Shown one piece after another: positions 40,185 to 51,402 of a stretch of DNA of 64,000 nucleotides. Origin of the DNA: Eremophila alpestris peregrina (lineage: Eukaryota > Chordata > Aves > Passeriformes > Alaudidae); contig WMCF01000026.1 of the NCBI GenBank assembly GCA_009792885.1, positions 2,896,767 to 2,960,766 of the forward strand. The letters are read 5' to 3'. Each line of letters opens with the position of its first letter. Within the stretch, counting starts at the first letter, position 1. The notes under the pieces are model-generated. The model saw only the letters and a list, made by a program, of their open reading frames with translations, ran no database searches and was not told the DNA's origin. Both the position numbers and the translations under genes were made by a program.

Positions 40185-41440
40185 ACGAGAGGTTGAGAAA
40201 GCTGAAATGTTTCTTGCACATTTTTGCTTCAGTCTTCATAAAATTAATCAAATGGAAGCATGTAACTGCCTGATTAAAGATAGTTTCATTAAGGGTAACA
40301 AATGAAGTAGTATAGTGTCAGCTCAGAAAAGGAAAAGTTTACAAGGTAACATCTACGTTAAAAATTTTCAAGCCTTAAGACAGGATGGACTTCTCCCTGA
40401 GATACTTAAAGGATCTGAAAACAAAATCATTTTATTTGTGAAATCATTAAGGAGGAATTAAACACCAAAAGAGTGGAAAATGATAAAAAATATTGTTAGT
40501 AAATGTAGAAAACATAGTTTTTATAGAAAAAAAAACCCAAAAAACAAAAAAGCAAGCAAAATGAAACTAAAGAAATATAACCAGCTTGTGTTTAGTTCTG
40601 AGAAAAATCTGAGCAAACCATTTACAAATATCCTGCAGAGCCAATACAGATCATATATTCAATGCCATAATACAGGCCCATAAGAAGCCAGAAAGTTCAT
40701 ATGGATTTAATTTCTAGATGGTAGGTGCAAAACACCTTGGATAATCATAGATAACTGTAGCTAGAGAGCAGCCAGCATAATGAAATTCAGAGGGCTTGGA
40801 GGATATTTAGTTAGGATCCATTCAATGACTTAATGACATGGATAGTGAGCAGAAGATGCTCAGGGAACCCGCACAAAGGTAAGGGGCAGGACAATGTGCA
40901 TGTGAAAAACTGGAAACTGGTGCAAGATATTCCAGTTGCCCAACAGCAGCCAAACAGCTATAGGATAAAGGGGACAGAATGCAAAAGAACCAGCTAGGTA
41001 GCAGATCACAGTCTAAATGCCTGTTCCCGGCTCTAATTATTAGGGGCACAGCCTTCATGAATTGAGCAGCCTTGGTTACTGCAGGCTAAGAAAGATGGGA
41101 ATTAACTGGATACAGCTTAGAGAGATGATCAATAGGTGGTCAGAGGTACATAAAACATGGAAAGAGAAGACTGGACATCTTTTTAACATACAGACAAAAC
41201 TGAATGTGGATGCGAGATAGATTTTAATTATGTTAAAAGCTGTGGAACAAAGGGAAAATAAGTTATTCCTGCATTACAGTGACATACAGGACGAGCCTCA
41301 CTTACAATAGAAAAGGCAGATTAGGAAATAATTTAGATTAGAAGGACTGATCAGATGGAACAGGTTGAACAGTAAACTAATGCAATTTCCACTACTGGAG
41401 CAATTAACAGGCTAGGCAATGCCCAGGTCTGCATAAAGCC
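40185..41440 (+). mobile_element. Ancient CR1/L3-like LINE, decayed
   Basis: Fragments occur in the order expected for a CR1-superfamily ORF2. A linker-like EVEKAEMFLAHFCFS lies at about 40195, compared with the usual 'KAEVLNAFFASVF'. A 'DGLLPEILKG' segment at about 40386-40415 matches 'PDGLHPEVLKEL', and a 'TPKEWKM' block follows at about 40465. A degraded stretch near 40830 could be the NDL...SKFADD region. A C-terminal/3' part at about 41310-41440 contains ATGCAATTTCCACTACTGGA. Divergence is far higher than in the other CR1 copies, so this is an older family. The exact subfamily and both boundaries are uncertain. Confidence 0.7.
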
Positions 41441-44400
41441 AAAAACAATGTTTATATAGGTGAAACTGATACAGCTGATGTAGCTGATACAAGTGATAAT
41501 CCATGAAAAAACCTTACAATACATAGGAAAATGATGTTACAGATGTAGAGTCCCATCAAATGCATTTAAGCTTCTACAGCAAGTACAGGTTGCAACATCC
41601 TTCTGAAGGTCAAATGCCATTCTGTCAAATTTCTGCAGCAGATAAAGCAACATACCTGATTTTCATATGACATTTCCACAGAACAGGATCTTTAAAAATA
41701 AATCCATGAATTCATGTTAAAATTCCTGGAGGAAAAGACATGCATAGGGATAATTTTTCAGCCACATTTCCTAAAGCACTGGATTCACTCATCTATATTT
41801 TATTAACTGAAAATAATTTAGTTAGAAACAGTCCAGTTCATTAAAAAGCTGGTTTAGAATTGCTATTCAATGAACCACGATTTCAGAAGTCTTAATAAAA
41901 CAGGGAAAGTTTGACTTTGAAATTCCAAGTACCAAAAACATAAAGAGTTTATTATGCTTTCCTCTAACTTTTTTTGCTGAAGAATTAAAAGGCTTGCAAA
42001 GTTGTATGTGCATTAACTGCTTGACACAAACCAATTCAGTATGATTGAAGAGTTATTCTGTGGGGGTTTGCATTAAAAATGCAAATAAGATGAAAAAGGT
42101 GTGGAAAGAAGATTAAATGATGACCAAGTGATTTTTTTTTCCAAGTACATGCTTGACAATCTAGCAAACTCAATTACTCCTCCCAATCCACATTCCACAC
42201 TTATATACACATAAAACCCATTGTCTAGTGCCCTCAATGGTTTTCAAAGTTGTTATTTACAGATTTTCAAGTAGACAGTAATGTAGCCATAACTTTTGTT
42301 GGACTTCAGTTCATTAGTCTGTTCCTCCCCATGGTAATTTCATTACGTCTTCAACCTGCATTCTAACTCCCACTGCTACAATTAGTTGTGAAATTTAAAG
42401 CTACCAGATTGCAAAGTTATGCTACCTACTACCTACTACCCAAGGGTAATTTAACCATTAATTACTGTAGCACCAGCTAACATTCCTCCCATCTAGTGAA
42501 CAAGATCCTTAGAGCTCATAAACTTTCCTACATCCCTAGGTGAGTAATTTGTTGGTCTGAGTCTGAATGTCCATAGTGATCTCACAATGAATACCAGGCC
42601 TTAAATGCACCCTTTAAATTACCAAGTCATTTCAATGGAAATAAAGCAAAAATGGGAGAGCTGGGATACAAAAAAACACCACAGAAAACTGTCCCAGAGA
42701 GCAGGACCTTTGTGATTCTGGTTGTTTTCATTTGTCCAGGGATGAAAAGCCTGAAGGGGCCATATACTGAATAAACACAAACATAAATTCTGCTGTTGAA
42801 TTCAGTGGGACTATGCTCACGGAGCATAAATCTTTGAGAATTGGATCTTTCAGCAGTCAGAGGTAGGGGAAATAATGGGAAGGCCACTTGTTCACTGTTC
42901 TGATGTCACTCTTCACCGTCAATACACACATAAAGCTTGGGGAGAGGGGGGTCGAGAGGTGCCAGTCACTTGGGTTTAACTACTTTGTCATCTTGTAGAG
43001 TCCACAATCCCACATGATCCATCTCAACTCTTTGGTTTATAGAGAGAAATTCTAGGAACAGGAATAAGAAAATCCAGTGTCAGGCTGATCAAGAGGAGGT
43101 GATGAGTGAAAAGGGGTGTTTTATCTCTTGGGATATGTAAATCAGGCCACTAATCAGCAGCAACTGGTTTCTGCAAAGGAATGTAGACCTTTTTCAAGAC
43201 ACTAAAATACTTCCAGAGCAAAGAACCTCATGAGTTCCTTAGGCACTTTTTTTTTTTTTTTGCTTCTAAGGTACTCTTTCCTGAAGTCTTTTCTTTTAAA
43301 GGATTTCCTGCATGTGTGGATGGATGGATGGATGGATGGATGGATGGATAGATAATTTTGTCAGTTTTGTTTTGTTTGAATATCTGCCATACCATTAGTG
43401 ACTTTTTTGAGCTACCACACTGAGCATCAGAAGGCCTAGTGGAGCCCTTCTCCTGCAGCACACAGCAGTCCAGGAGGGGAAAAAGGAGGAGACACACTCT
43501 TTCAAGTGCATGGAATATAATGGTAAGCACTCTTTACAATAACTAAAACGTTATTGTCCATTTTAATCACAGACTTAAAACACAGTTTCATATTGGCTAC
43601 TATGAAGAAAATTAATTCTGTCCCAGCCAAATTCAGCAAAAGCAGTTGTGAAATTTTAGGTTAGTTACTCCTGCTGTAATGACTGGCAGGAAAATGCAGA
43701 TACTTCCTATTTCAAGGATTACATTGATGCACATCTCTTGCTTCTTACTTTCTCTACTTTCTTTTTCTTACATCTTCTCCTTTTTTTTTTTCATTTTCAG
43801 AACTTAGCTTGGCATTTACAGTGCCAGCAGAGGCACATCATGCATTGCTTAGATGTTGATAATGCTGCAGCAAACATGTTATTAAACTAGACCTAAAGCC
43901 TAGAGACCTGTGATCTTTCCATTGTTTCTGTGACAGTAGCATTACACCTAATTTCATTTATCTGCATTGTTTTCTGTCCTTTTTGATAGGAAAAAATCTT
44001 GCGTTTATTTTAAGGAAATATATTTCTTCTACCAAATTCCCCTTTATCTACATTTTTTTTTCTTTCTTCCCTCCCTCTAGTGTATATAAAATTATCCATA
44101 GGTTGATTATCCATTATAGATTGTGGGTGTTTCATAGTTTGTACTGACAGGTCTTCATTTCATACAAAGGACAAAAATGTCAGGAGAGGGTAATGAGGAC
44201 ACTTTCCCCTAAACACACAAGAGGGTGTTTGGAAAAAATAGAAGACTGAAAATTTTCCTTAGGCAGTGGAAAATGGAAAACAAAGTCATGCTCTCCAGGT
44301 ACCTGAACCCATTAAGCGACTGAACTTATTCTTAACTGCCAAAGAAGGACTAAAGCATCTAAATGCAGGAAAGATGTAAAAGGGCATCATTTCTTTGCAG

Positions 44401-45879
44401 CAGGAGAAGACTGCTAAGAATCTAAGTTGCACTGCACAGAACTCACTTATACACTATCACAAGACATTTAATCTTTCATCAAACAATTTGCTGCCTTGTG
44501 TTCCATTACAAAATTTTTATTTTCTCTAGAATTGGAGGCTCATGTACAAGGCCATTCATTCAGATCATTCTGTAGTTTGGTGTCCCTTGAGATAATTTTA
44601 TTTTTCATTCTGTCCCAATAGTGTTGTTTTCTGTTTGACTGTCTATTAGCATTGACATTTTCTCTGTAAAGATTTTTTCTTCTTTAGAACTTGATAGGGA
44701 AAGTTTCATGGCGTACATGCAACTTTTATCTCAAGGAATAAGTTCTGATTTATATTGTGCTTATTCTGTTGCTGACATTTGGTGATATTTTCTCTCTTTT
44801 GACAGCTTTGTAGTTCATTAAAAAGTATGCTACTTGAGTGAAGGTGTTTAATTTGCTTTGTCCAGCCTTTATCATATCCAGCACATAAAGAACTCTTCTT
44901 ACTTCAATCCTGCATTAGCTTCCCTCTGTGATTGCTTCTTTTCTGCACTTTGCTTTTCTCTGTGCCCTCTTTGTGAAGTATTTTCTCTTTTGTCAGCATT
45001 TGAGTTTCTCTTTTCTAATTTTTTTAATAGTTCAGCACTGTACATTTTGTAGCTATTTACTTTGAAGCTGCAGGCAAGCAAAGCTTGTAACAGTGATGAT
45101 TTGCAAGTTCCTGTCATAAAAGGTCAAACACCCAGTCTTTCAGTCTTACTGTTCCTCTTGTTAGCATGCCAGAACTGTGATTACTAATCCTTAAAAAATT
45201 CTTAGTGCATTGACTAAAATCCAAGATATTTTTTATTCTAATAGCTGCACAAAGGTGAACTAGAAGAAAATACTTCTATGCCCAAATGGATGTGACTAGA
45301 CCTGCAGCTTCACTGCTAATGGCAGGAAATACAAAATACTACCATAGAGCTTTCAGGCTGAGATAAATTACCTATCTCACAGTCACTAGAGATTAAATAC
45401 CTGCCAAGCTGCAAATAGCATTGTCTTACAGCTCCAGGATCATAAAGAACTGATGTTTATAACAGCATTTTTAAAAGGTGTTAAAGTCTGAGAATTAGAC
45501 AATAAAAGTAATTGGTTAATTGCATCTTAATAACTGAAAATTAGAAGCTTTAAGGTTAAATTTTCTAGAGGTGATCTACTTTTTGTTCTTAACCTGTGCT
45601 AGATTTCAGAATTACTTCGGTGGGGAGAGGGCAGATGGTAATTTAAGTTAGCAGTGCTAAGGAATTAAAGAAATTATGTTTTCTAAAAGCAAGGACTTAG
45701 GAATACAGCTGGTATTTTAGACCATGTTTTTTTACATTTTTAAACAATGGTTCTGCAGTTTCAACTTTCATACTCAATTCAGAGTAAGTGGTCTCCTGTG
45801 ATGTACATCAGAGAGACATGAAAACGTTGGAAAGTAACTGGATTTCCTACATGATTAAAATTTTACAAAATTTTCCAGC
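41441..45879. other. Unique AT-rich DNA, no gene recognised
   Basis: I see no gene. The stretch holds a TGGA microsatellite (43317-43354), a 15-base T run (43247-43261), and two strong pyrimidine tracts with acceptor-like AG (about 43800 and 44082) that are not followed by long open frames or good donors. Confidence 0.5.
43317..43354. repeat. (TGGA)n microsatellite
   Basis: About eight uninterrupted TGGA units are followed by GATA units. Clean tetranucleotide arrays of this length are usually polymorphic. The 100-codon minus-strand frame across it reads IHPS repeats and is an artefact. Confidence 0.9.
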
Positions 45880-46612
45880 TCTTGGCAAGGTGGTATCCAG
45901 GTGGGGCTGTAGAGGGTCTCTGTAAGAGGAGCCAGGGGTTGCTCAGTGCCAGACACAATCAGGTGCCATCAGCTCCAATGAACCCACAACAGGACACAAG
46001 TGAACACATCAGCCAAGCTGATGACACCTCCATGGAAACACGTTTTTAAAAATTCATAAAATGCCAGACAGAGAGAGGAGGAGGGGGAAAAAGGAGTGAA
46101 AAACGAGAGAGAGAAAACTGGCCTCAGAGGAGGAGGAGCTCCATGGAAGAACTGATATCGCCCCTGCAGCTTGTGAAGGGTCCAGGCTGGAGCACAAAAG
46201 TGTGAGGAGGAAGGAGCAGAGCACAGGAGCAAAGAAACAGCCCTGCACTAACTGTAAACTCCTGCATCACCTGGAGCAGGGTTCGGAGAGTCAGAAATGA
46301 AAGAATGATGTAGAGCATAGGAAAGTGGGGCAGGGCAGATTTGGGGGGAAAGGTGTTGCTTTATCATTTGTCTTTCTGTTTTCCACTACTCCAATTATAA
46401 ATGCCTATTCTAACTAGGAGTAGATTGCATAGTCTTTTCCCAGTTGAGCCTGTTTTGCTTGTGACAGTAACTGATAAGCAATCTCCCTGCCTTTATCCTG
46501 ACCCATGAACTTTCTCACTCCCGTTCTTCCTCTTTTCTCCCCTCTACCCTATCGAGGAGTAAGCAAACAGCCAGGTGGGTGTTTGACTGTTGCCCAGGGC
46601 CAACCCACCACA
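45880..46612 (-). mobile_element. Solo LTR of an avian endogenous retrovirus
   Basis: On the minus strand the element begins TGTGGTGGGTTGGCCCTGG at 46612 and continues with the expected early block (CAGTCAAACACCCACCTGG, then a purine-rich stretch and GTTCATGGGTCAGGATAAAG), a form I recognise from a common bird LTR class. The distal end at about 45880 is diverged. I see no gag, pol or env sequence on either side, so this is a solo LTR left by recombination between two LTRs. No clear matching target-site duplication is visible. The 64 to 87 codon frames at 45969-46318 lie in LTR sequence and are not genes. The class name is from memory, not from a search. Confidence 0.8.
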
Positions 46613-47997
46613 ATGTGCTGCAAGAAACTCAGAATGCACAGAAAAGCATGATTCAAATACTGGGTTTATAAAAAAGCGAAACAAAATGAGCCATTTGTCT
46701 TTCTTAAATATAACTTTCTAGTGCATATATGTGCACTTTCACACACAGGTTCCACCCATCCATGGATCTGATAGTCATTTCTAAATGAAGACTCAAAGCT
46801 TCATGTGAGCAATCAACAATCTCCTTTTTCTAAACACAAACAGAATTCAATTTCCTAAAATTAGGAAAGAGTAGTTACACAGCATCTTTCCCTGCTTATA
46901 ATTTTACAGCTCAGAAAATGAGGATAAAAACTGTAACATTCCTGGGTTTATCCATTTTGTGGAATACTACAGTGCTAAGCTAGTGTAACTAAATCTTAAA
47001 ATGTGCGTGTTTTTGTGTCTCCTACTGTGGATTTACAAGCCTAATAGGCTATGAAAATAGATTAGGAAAATGAGTATGCTGCTCAACATTTGGTCTCTGT
47101 TTTTACTTCTGTTGCTTGTTTGTTTAAATAATTTCCTGAATTTGAATAATTCTTATGTGTTCACACATTTTGGGTTATTTTCTGTGCTTTCTCAATTCCT
47201 GGAATGCTAATAGCTCTGAAAATGGCAGCAGCCATGTGCCTTATGCTCATATCTGTAGCATCAGTGGTAATACTGCATATCTGCATGTCAGTCTCAAAAT
47301 AAATCCCACAATAGGCTTGTTCAATCAGATTTTGACACAGGCAACTGACACTGAAAACAACATGCAGCTTTGTTTTGACTTAAACAATAATTTCCAATAG
47401 AATGGATATTTTCTTACTTGTGTGAGCTCCCCTTTGAAGTAATAGCTTACCTTTTGTGAAGCCACTGTCAACTGAAGAAGATGCAGGTACCAATCAGTCT
47501 CCTCTGCTGGTTATCACCCTTGCTGGAATACACAAAAGAAAATTATCTCTGTGGCATTGTAGAATATCTTTCTTACTCCAGAAAATTGGAAAAAAACAAA
47601 AAAAAGGAGGTGCTGAAAACCTATGTCCTGGGCCTTCTAGAAATGAAGACATACTGCCATCCAACAGGACACTGAAAGCATCAGGAAATAAAAGATCTGT
47701 CAGAAGTTCTGCTCCTACCATTTCATGACAAGGCTAAGAGGTTATTGCCCAAGATCATCCCATCCATTGATATTCCATTAACAATTTAACACTCCTCTGC
47801 TGTGGGGCAAGGTCAGATATTGATGATCTGTCCCTCTGATTTGTCCCTATATAAAATTTGTGCAATGGGCATCATTAACATATTCAGTCATTAACACATT
47901 CATAGCTTCAGTCATGTTATCTAACATCTACTTGCTACTCAGCCCTCAAGAGGAGGGGCTGACAGTCTAAATCTGTGCTGGTAAACTGAGTGCTTTC
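46613..47997. other. Unique DNA, no gene recognised
   Basis: I see no gene or repeat. The open frame at 47456-47728 (90 codons) has no recognisable domain. Confidence 0.5.
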
Positions 47998-48141
47998 CCC
48001 CACACAAACATTTCTCAGTACCTTCACATACATTCTCCCTCTGCAGATGAACTCTGAAATAGATGTGTATAAGAGACACCCCACACAAACATTTCTCAGT
48101 ACCTTCACATACATTCTCCCTCTGCAGATGAACTCTGAAAT
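47998..48141. repeat. 63-bp direct duplication flanking a Tn5 adapter (artefact)
   Basis: Bases 47998-48060 and 48079-48141 are identical over 63 positions. Between them lie 18 bases of non-host sequence that match the synthetic Tn5 mosaic end. Perfect identity next to an adapter indicates a library or assembly artefact, and the true genome probably has one copy. An 82-codon minus-strand frame at 47935-48183 is created by this arrangement and repeats the peptide ICRGRMYVKVLRNVCVG twice, separated by CLLYTS. Confidence 0.92.
48061..48078 (+). other. Tn5/Nextera mosaic-end adapter sequence
   Basis: AGATGTGTATAAGAGACA equals the first 18 of 19 bases of the hyperactive Tn5 mosaic end used in tagmentation libraries; the final G is C here. 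The mosaic end is a man-made hybrid of the natural IS50 ends, so it is not expected in a bird genome. By my estimate, an 18-base chance match in 64 kb on both strands is of the order of two in a million. Confidence 0.95.
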
Positions 48142-50344
48142 AACACCGTCCTGTTGTTTGCTAGTTTGGGGTACAAATTGCATCCTAGATCTATGATCCC
48201 AAGAAGGTTAAAGACCCCAGAAATATCATTAAATGTCCAATGCTAGAGTGAAAAAAAAAAAAAAAAAACTGCAGTAGAAAGGGACTTTGTAGAGATATTG
48301 TGAGGATGAACTGATGACTTGAACACACAACTGCTTTACACTCTCTTTAGCTTTAATTTTGTTTCTGTTTTCTCGTGGGAAGCACAAATTATGTCCCTGG
48401 CTACCATTTCACTGACATTTTGCAGATCATATAAAGTTATAGAAAAAACTTATAAAGTGCACTTTTGGAGCAGGTTTAATTCAGGCTTGATCCATTCCAA
48501 GAAATTGCATTCTCTCACCATAAATCATGATTTATAACTTTTCCCATTAAACCTTAAGGTTTCCACAACAGCTGTCTGGCTTTAATTACACTGCCTTTTC
48601 CAAATTAAAGCACTAAAACTTGCTTGTTTTCTACTAATGTATGTTTAAACTGATCTTTATCTTATTATTTTTGTAATATTGAATAAAAGCCATCATACTG
48701 AAGAAATTTCCAATATGTACATATTTATTATGCCAAGGGTCATTCTAGTGACAATTAATCACAGGAATTTTCATTTCATGGTACTGCTTACGTTCTGTTA
48801 GAATTAAATTGTCATAGGTAGTGGAATTAAAAAAAGAAAATTGAAGAGAATTAATTTTTGTGATAATTCCAAAAGAACTGTGTTAGGCTGGATGGCTTTT
48901 AAATTGTTTGGAAATACAGAATTAAATCTTTCCAAAGTAAGTAAAATTCTTTTAAGCCAGAAGCTGGTGGCTCTAAAGGGTAATATATTTAAATCTTCTC
49001 TTGATTTACACTCTGAGTGTGTTTATATAACTTCAATGTGAGAAAAATCCCGGTAACATCAGTTATATTAATAGGGTTAAATGAGCCAAAAAATGTCAGA
49101 TTCACATTTTAGAATAAGTATAAATTTGGTCCGGTGTTTCTTAACTTTGGAGATTTATTAAAAAGACATAAAACACTACCCTCTGGTACATCATCTATAG
49201 AATAATATTTCCTAGCCCAAAGCCTCAACAGATTTATTTTACCTCTGGGGCACGGAAGAACATATTTCAATTCATGTCTAAAATTATCTGTACACTGTCA
49301 TTCATTACAAATATTGAATTTGCATGTGTTTCCTGTACCTTATTCTTGTTCCGCAGCAGTAATCCAAATTAGCTGTATCACTCTGATCAAACATGCCAGC
49401 AATCCAAAGTCATCACATGCATTTGACTCCTCTCTTTTTTTTTTTGGGGGGGGGGGTTTGGTGGTCATCTTTTTCTTGACTACCAAACAGCAAGCAGCAA
49501 TATGTTAGAATAAATTCTATGCAAGCAATTTATTCACAAGTTATTTTACCAACTGGGCATCTCATGGGCCAGCTAGAATTATTGTGCTTAAGTATGGGAA
49601 CAGTGTAGGATAGGAATATCCTTGGGATCATACAAGACAGTGCTTTTTTAGACTGCAGCATTGCTGTTCTCCACTCTTCATCACCCTTTCCTTCCCTTCC
49701 CATTGACATCCACTCAGATCTATTGGCTTAACCTGAGTATCAGCACTCAACAATAGCACAGGCCAATAGTAGGGGTGTTTTCTAACCCAGCTAATTTTAC
49801 AGAAGAAAATTAGTAGTAAGTGTGCTCCTAGGTTGACAAGTAAGTGGTGATAACTCTCACAGATGATTATGTCATAGAAAAAGCTATGAACCAACTTTTT
49901 AACCAGCTGACCTACATCTGGAACAATGCATCTGACAGGAAACTCAGAAATGTTGTGAGTCAGCTATTTTAAGAATAGCTGTCAGATGCAAGTAGAGATT
50001 GCAAAGGGTCACATATGTTCATTATAGATAAGACATATTTGTCCCACTAGATAATGCAGTTATTTATCTTTCTTTTAAATTATTCATTTGTTGGGCATTC
50101 ATTATTAAATTAACTTAGCTTTTTTTTGTTTTCAAATAGTTTCAGGGTCAGTCCTGAGAGTTTCATATATATTTTCTGAATATTCATACTTCAAACATGA
50201 AAAGATCAGTCATTCCCAAAGCATTAATATTAATAAAATATCTTATTACCTAAGTGTCAACATTTTATGGTTTGACTCCAACTAAGCAGTCATTTATAAC
50301 CAGAAAGGCTTTAAGTTTTGGGATTTTTTCACTTTGACCATCAG
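48142..50344. other. Unique AT-rich DNA, no gene recognised
   Basis: I see no gene. There is an 18-base A run at 48251-48268 and an unusual 11-T/11-G junction at 49435-49456. Confidence 0.5.
49435..49456 (+). repeat. T11-G11 homopolymer junction
   Basis: Eleven T are followed directly by eleven G. This is an oligopyrimidine-to-oligopurine switch on one strand and is hard to sequence correctly, so the lengths should be treated with caution. Confidence 0.75.
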
Positions 50345-50503
50345 TCATTAACAGCTCTGGTGCTAAATGATACAGATGCTGCAAGATGTATAATTTTTTT
50401 GTATCTCAGTCTAGACAGATGGCTGGAAAATGAAACAGCTGTATTTTTTCTGAAAGCCTGGAGGCACTGCTTCTTAGATAGCAAAAATTCTTATGAAGGA
50501 CAG
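50345..50503 (+). other. Possible internal exon, 53 codons (speculative)
   Basis: A T-rich tract ending in CAG at 50344 precedes 159 open bases that end exactly at CAG before GTAAAG at 50504. Both ends are phase 0, and the length is a multiple of three. The peptide starts SLTALVLNDTDAARC and ends DSKNSYEGQ. It looks less biased than most frames here, but I do not recognise it, and a frame of this length with passable splice sites will occur by chance. Confidence 0.18.
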
Positions 50504-50824
50504 GTAAAGATTTTAAGAACAATCCTACAAACTGTTGCAGCAATAAATGAGCTTGGACTCACCCACAGACCCCAAGAAGATGTCCAGGAATGTCTGAGAA
50601 GATAAAGACATGGGAACTACTTTGTGACATAATGAGAGTTTTCAACTCCCTCTCAGCGTAAGCACTACTTGTAAACATTTTATTAAATCAGAAAAGCTTT
50701 CAAGGAAATCAAAAGTAATTTGAGATCAACATGAAATTTTTTACACAATCTGATCTCAGAGATTTTATGACTGATTGAAGTGCTTGAAAAAGGATGCACG
50801 TGCACTTTTCCTGTTCTAGAAGGA

Positions 50825-51402
50825 TCTTGCAGCCAGAAAGCCAACCATTCCCTGGGCTGCATCCAAAGCAGCATGGGGAGCAGGGTGAGGGAGGAGATCC
50901 TACCCCTCTGCTATGGTCTGACATGACTCCACCTGCAGTGCTGCATCCAGCTCTGGGGTCCCAGCACAGGAAGGACATGGAGCTGTTGGAGCAAGTCCAG
51001 AGCAGAAACACTGAGATGATTAAAGGGATGGAGCACCTCTCCCATGAGGAAAGGCTGAGAGAAGACAAGGGTCCCAGAAGACCTTATTGCAGCCTTACAG
51101 CATCTAAAGGGAGATGGATAGAAGCATTTCAGCAGGCTCTGTTGCAAAGGTTAACGGTTTTAAACTAAAGCAGGGTAGATTCAGGCTACATGTAAGGAGA
51201 GAAAAATTTACAGTGAGGGTGGTAAAACACCGGCATGGGTCCCCAGAGAGGTGATAGATGCTTTCACCCTAGAAACATTCAAAGTCAGACAGGATAGGGC
51301 TCTGAGCAACCTGATCTAGAGGAAGATGTCCCTGTTCATTGCAGGGGGTTTATTTTAGATAAAATTTAAAGGCCCCTTTTAACCCAAACTCTTCTATGAT
51401 CT
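50825..51402 (+). mobile_element. CR1 LINE, 3' half
   Basis: This copy starts in the reverse transcriptase C-terminal region ('KANHSLGCIQSSMGSR'-like at about 50835). It continues through 'CCIQLWGPSTGRTWSCWSKSR' around 50940-51000 and MIKGMEHLSHEERLRE at about 51018-51065, then the 'FRLHVRREKFTVRV' segment, and ends in a 3' UTR with CCCAAACTCTTCTATGATC. Frameshifts separate these pieces, so it is dead. Plus and minus open frames of 75 to 124 codons at 50709-51168 all derive from it. Confidence 0.93.

Noticed and set aside
43228..43530. 100-codon minus-strand frame with IHPS repeats
   Set aside because: The repeat peptide is translated TGGA microsatellite.
45969..46318. Overlapping minus-strand frames of 64-87 codons
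   Set aside because: They lie inside the solo LTR and reflect its sequence, not retroviral proteins.
48061..48078. Natural Tn5/IS50-type bacterial insertion
   Set aside because: The 18 bases fit the engineered mosaic end. There is no transposase, no second end and no 9-bp target duplication; the flanks share 63 bp.
47935..48183. 82-codon minus-strand frame with an internal peptide repeat
   Set aside because: The repeat and the CLLYTS linker come from the adapter-containing duplication, so it is not a gene or a repeat protein.
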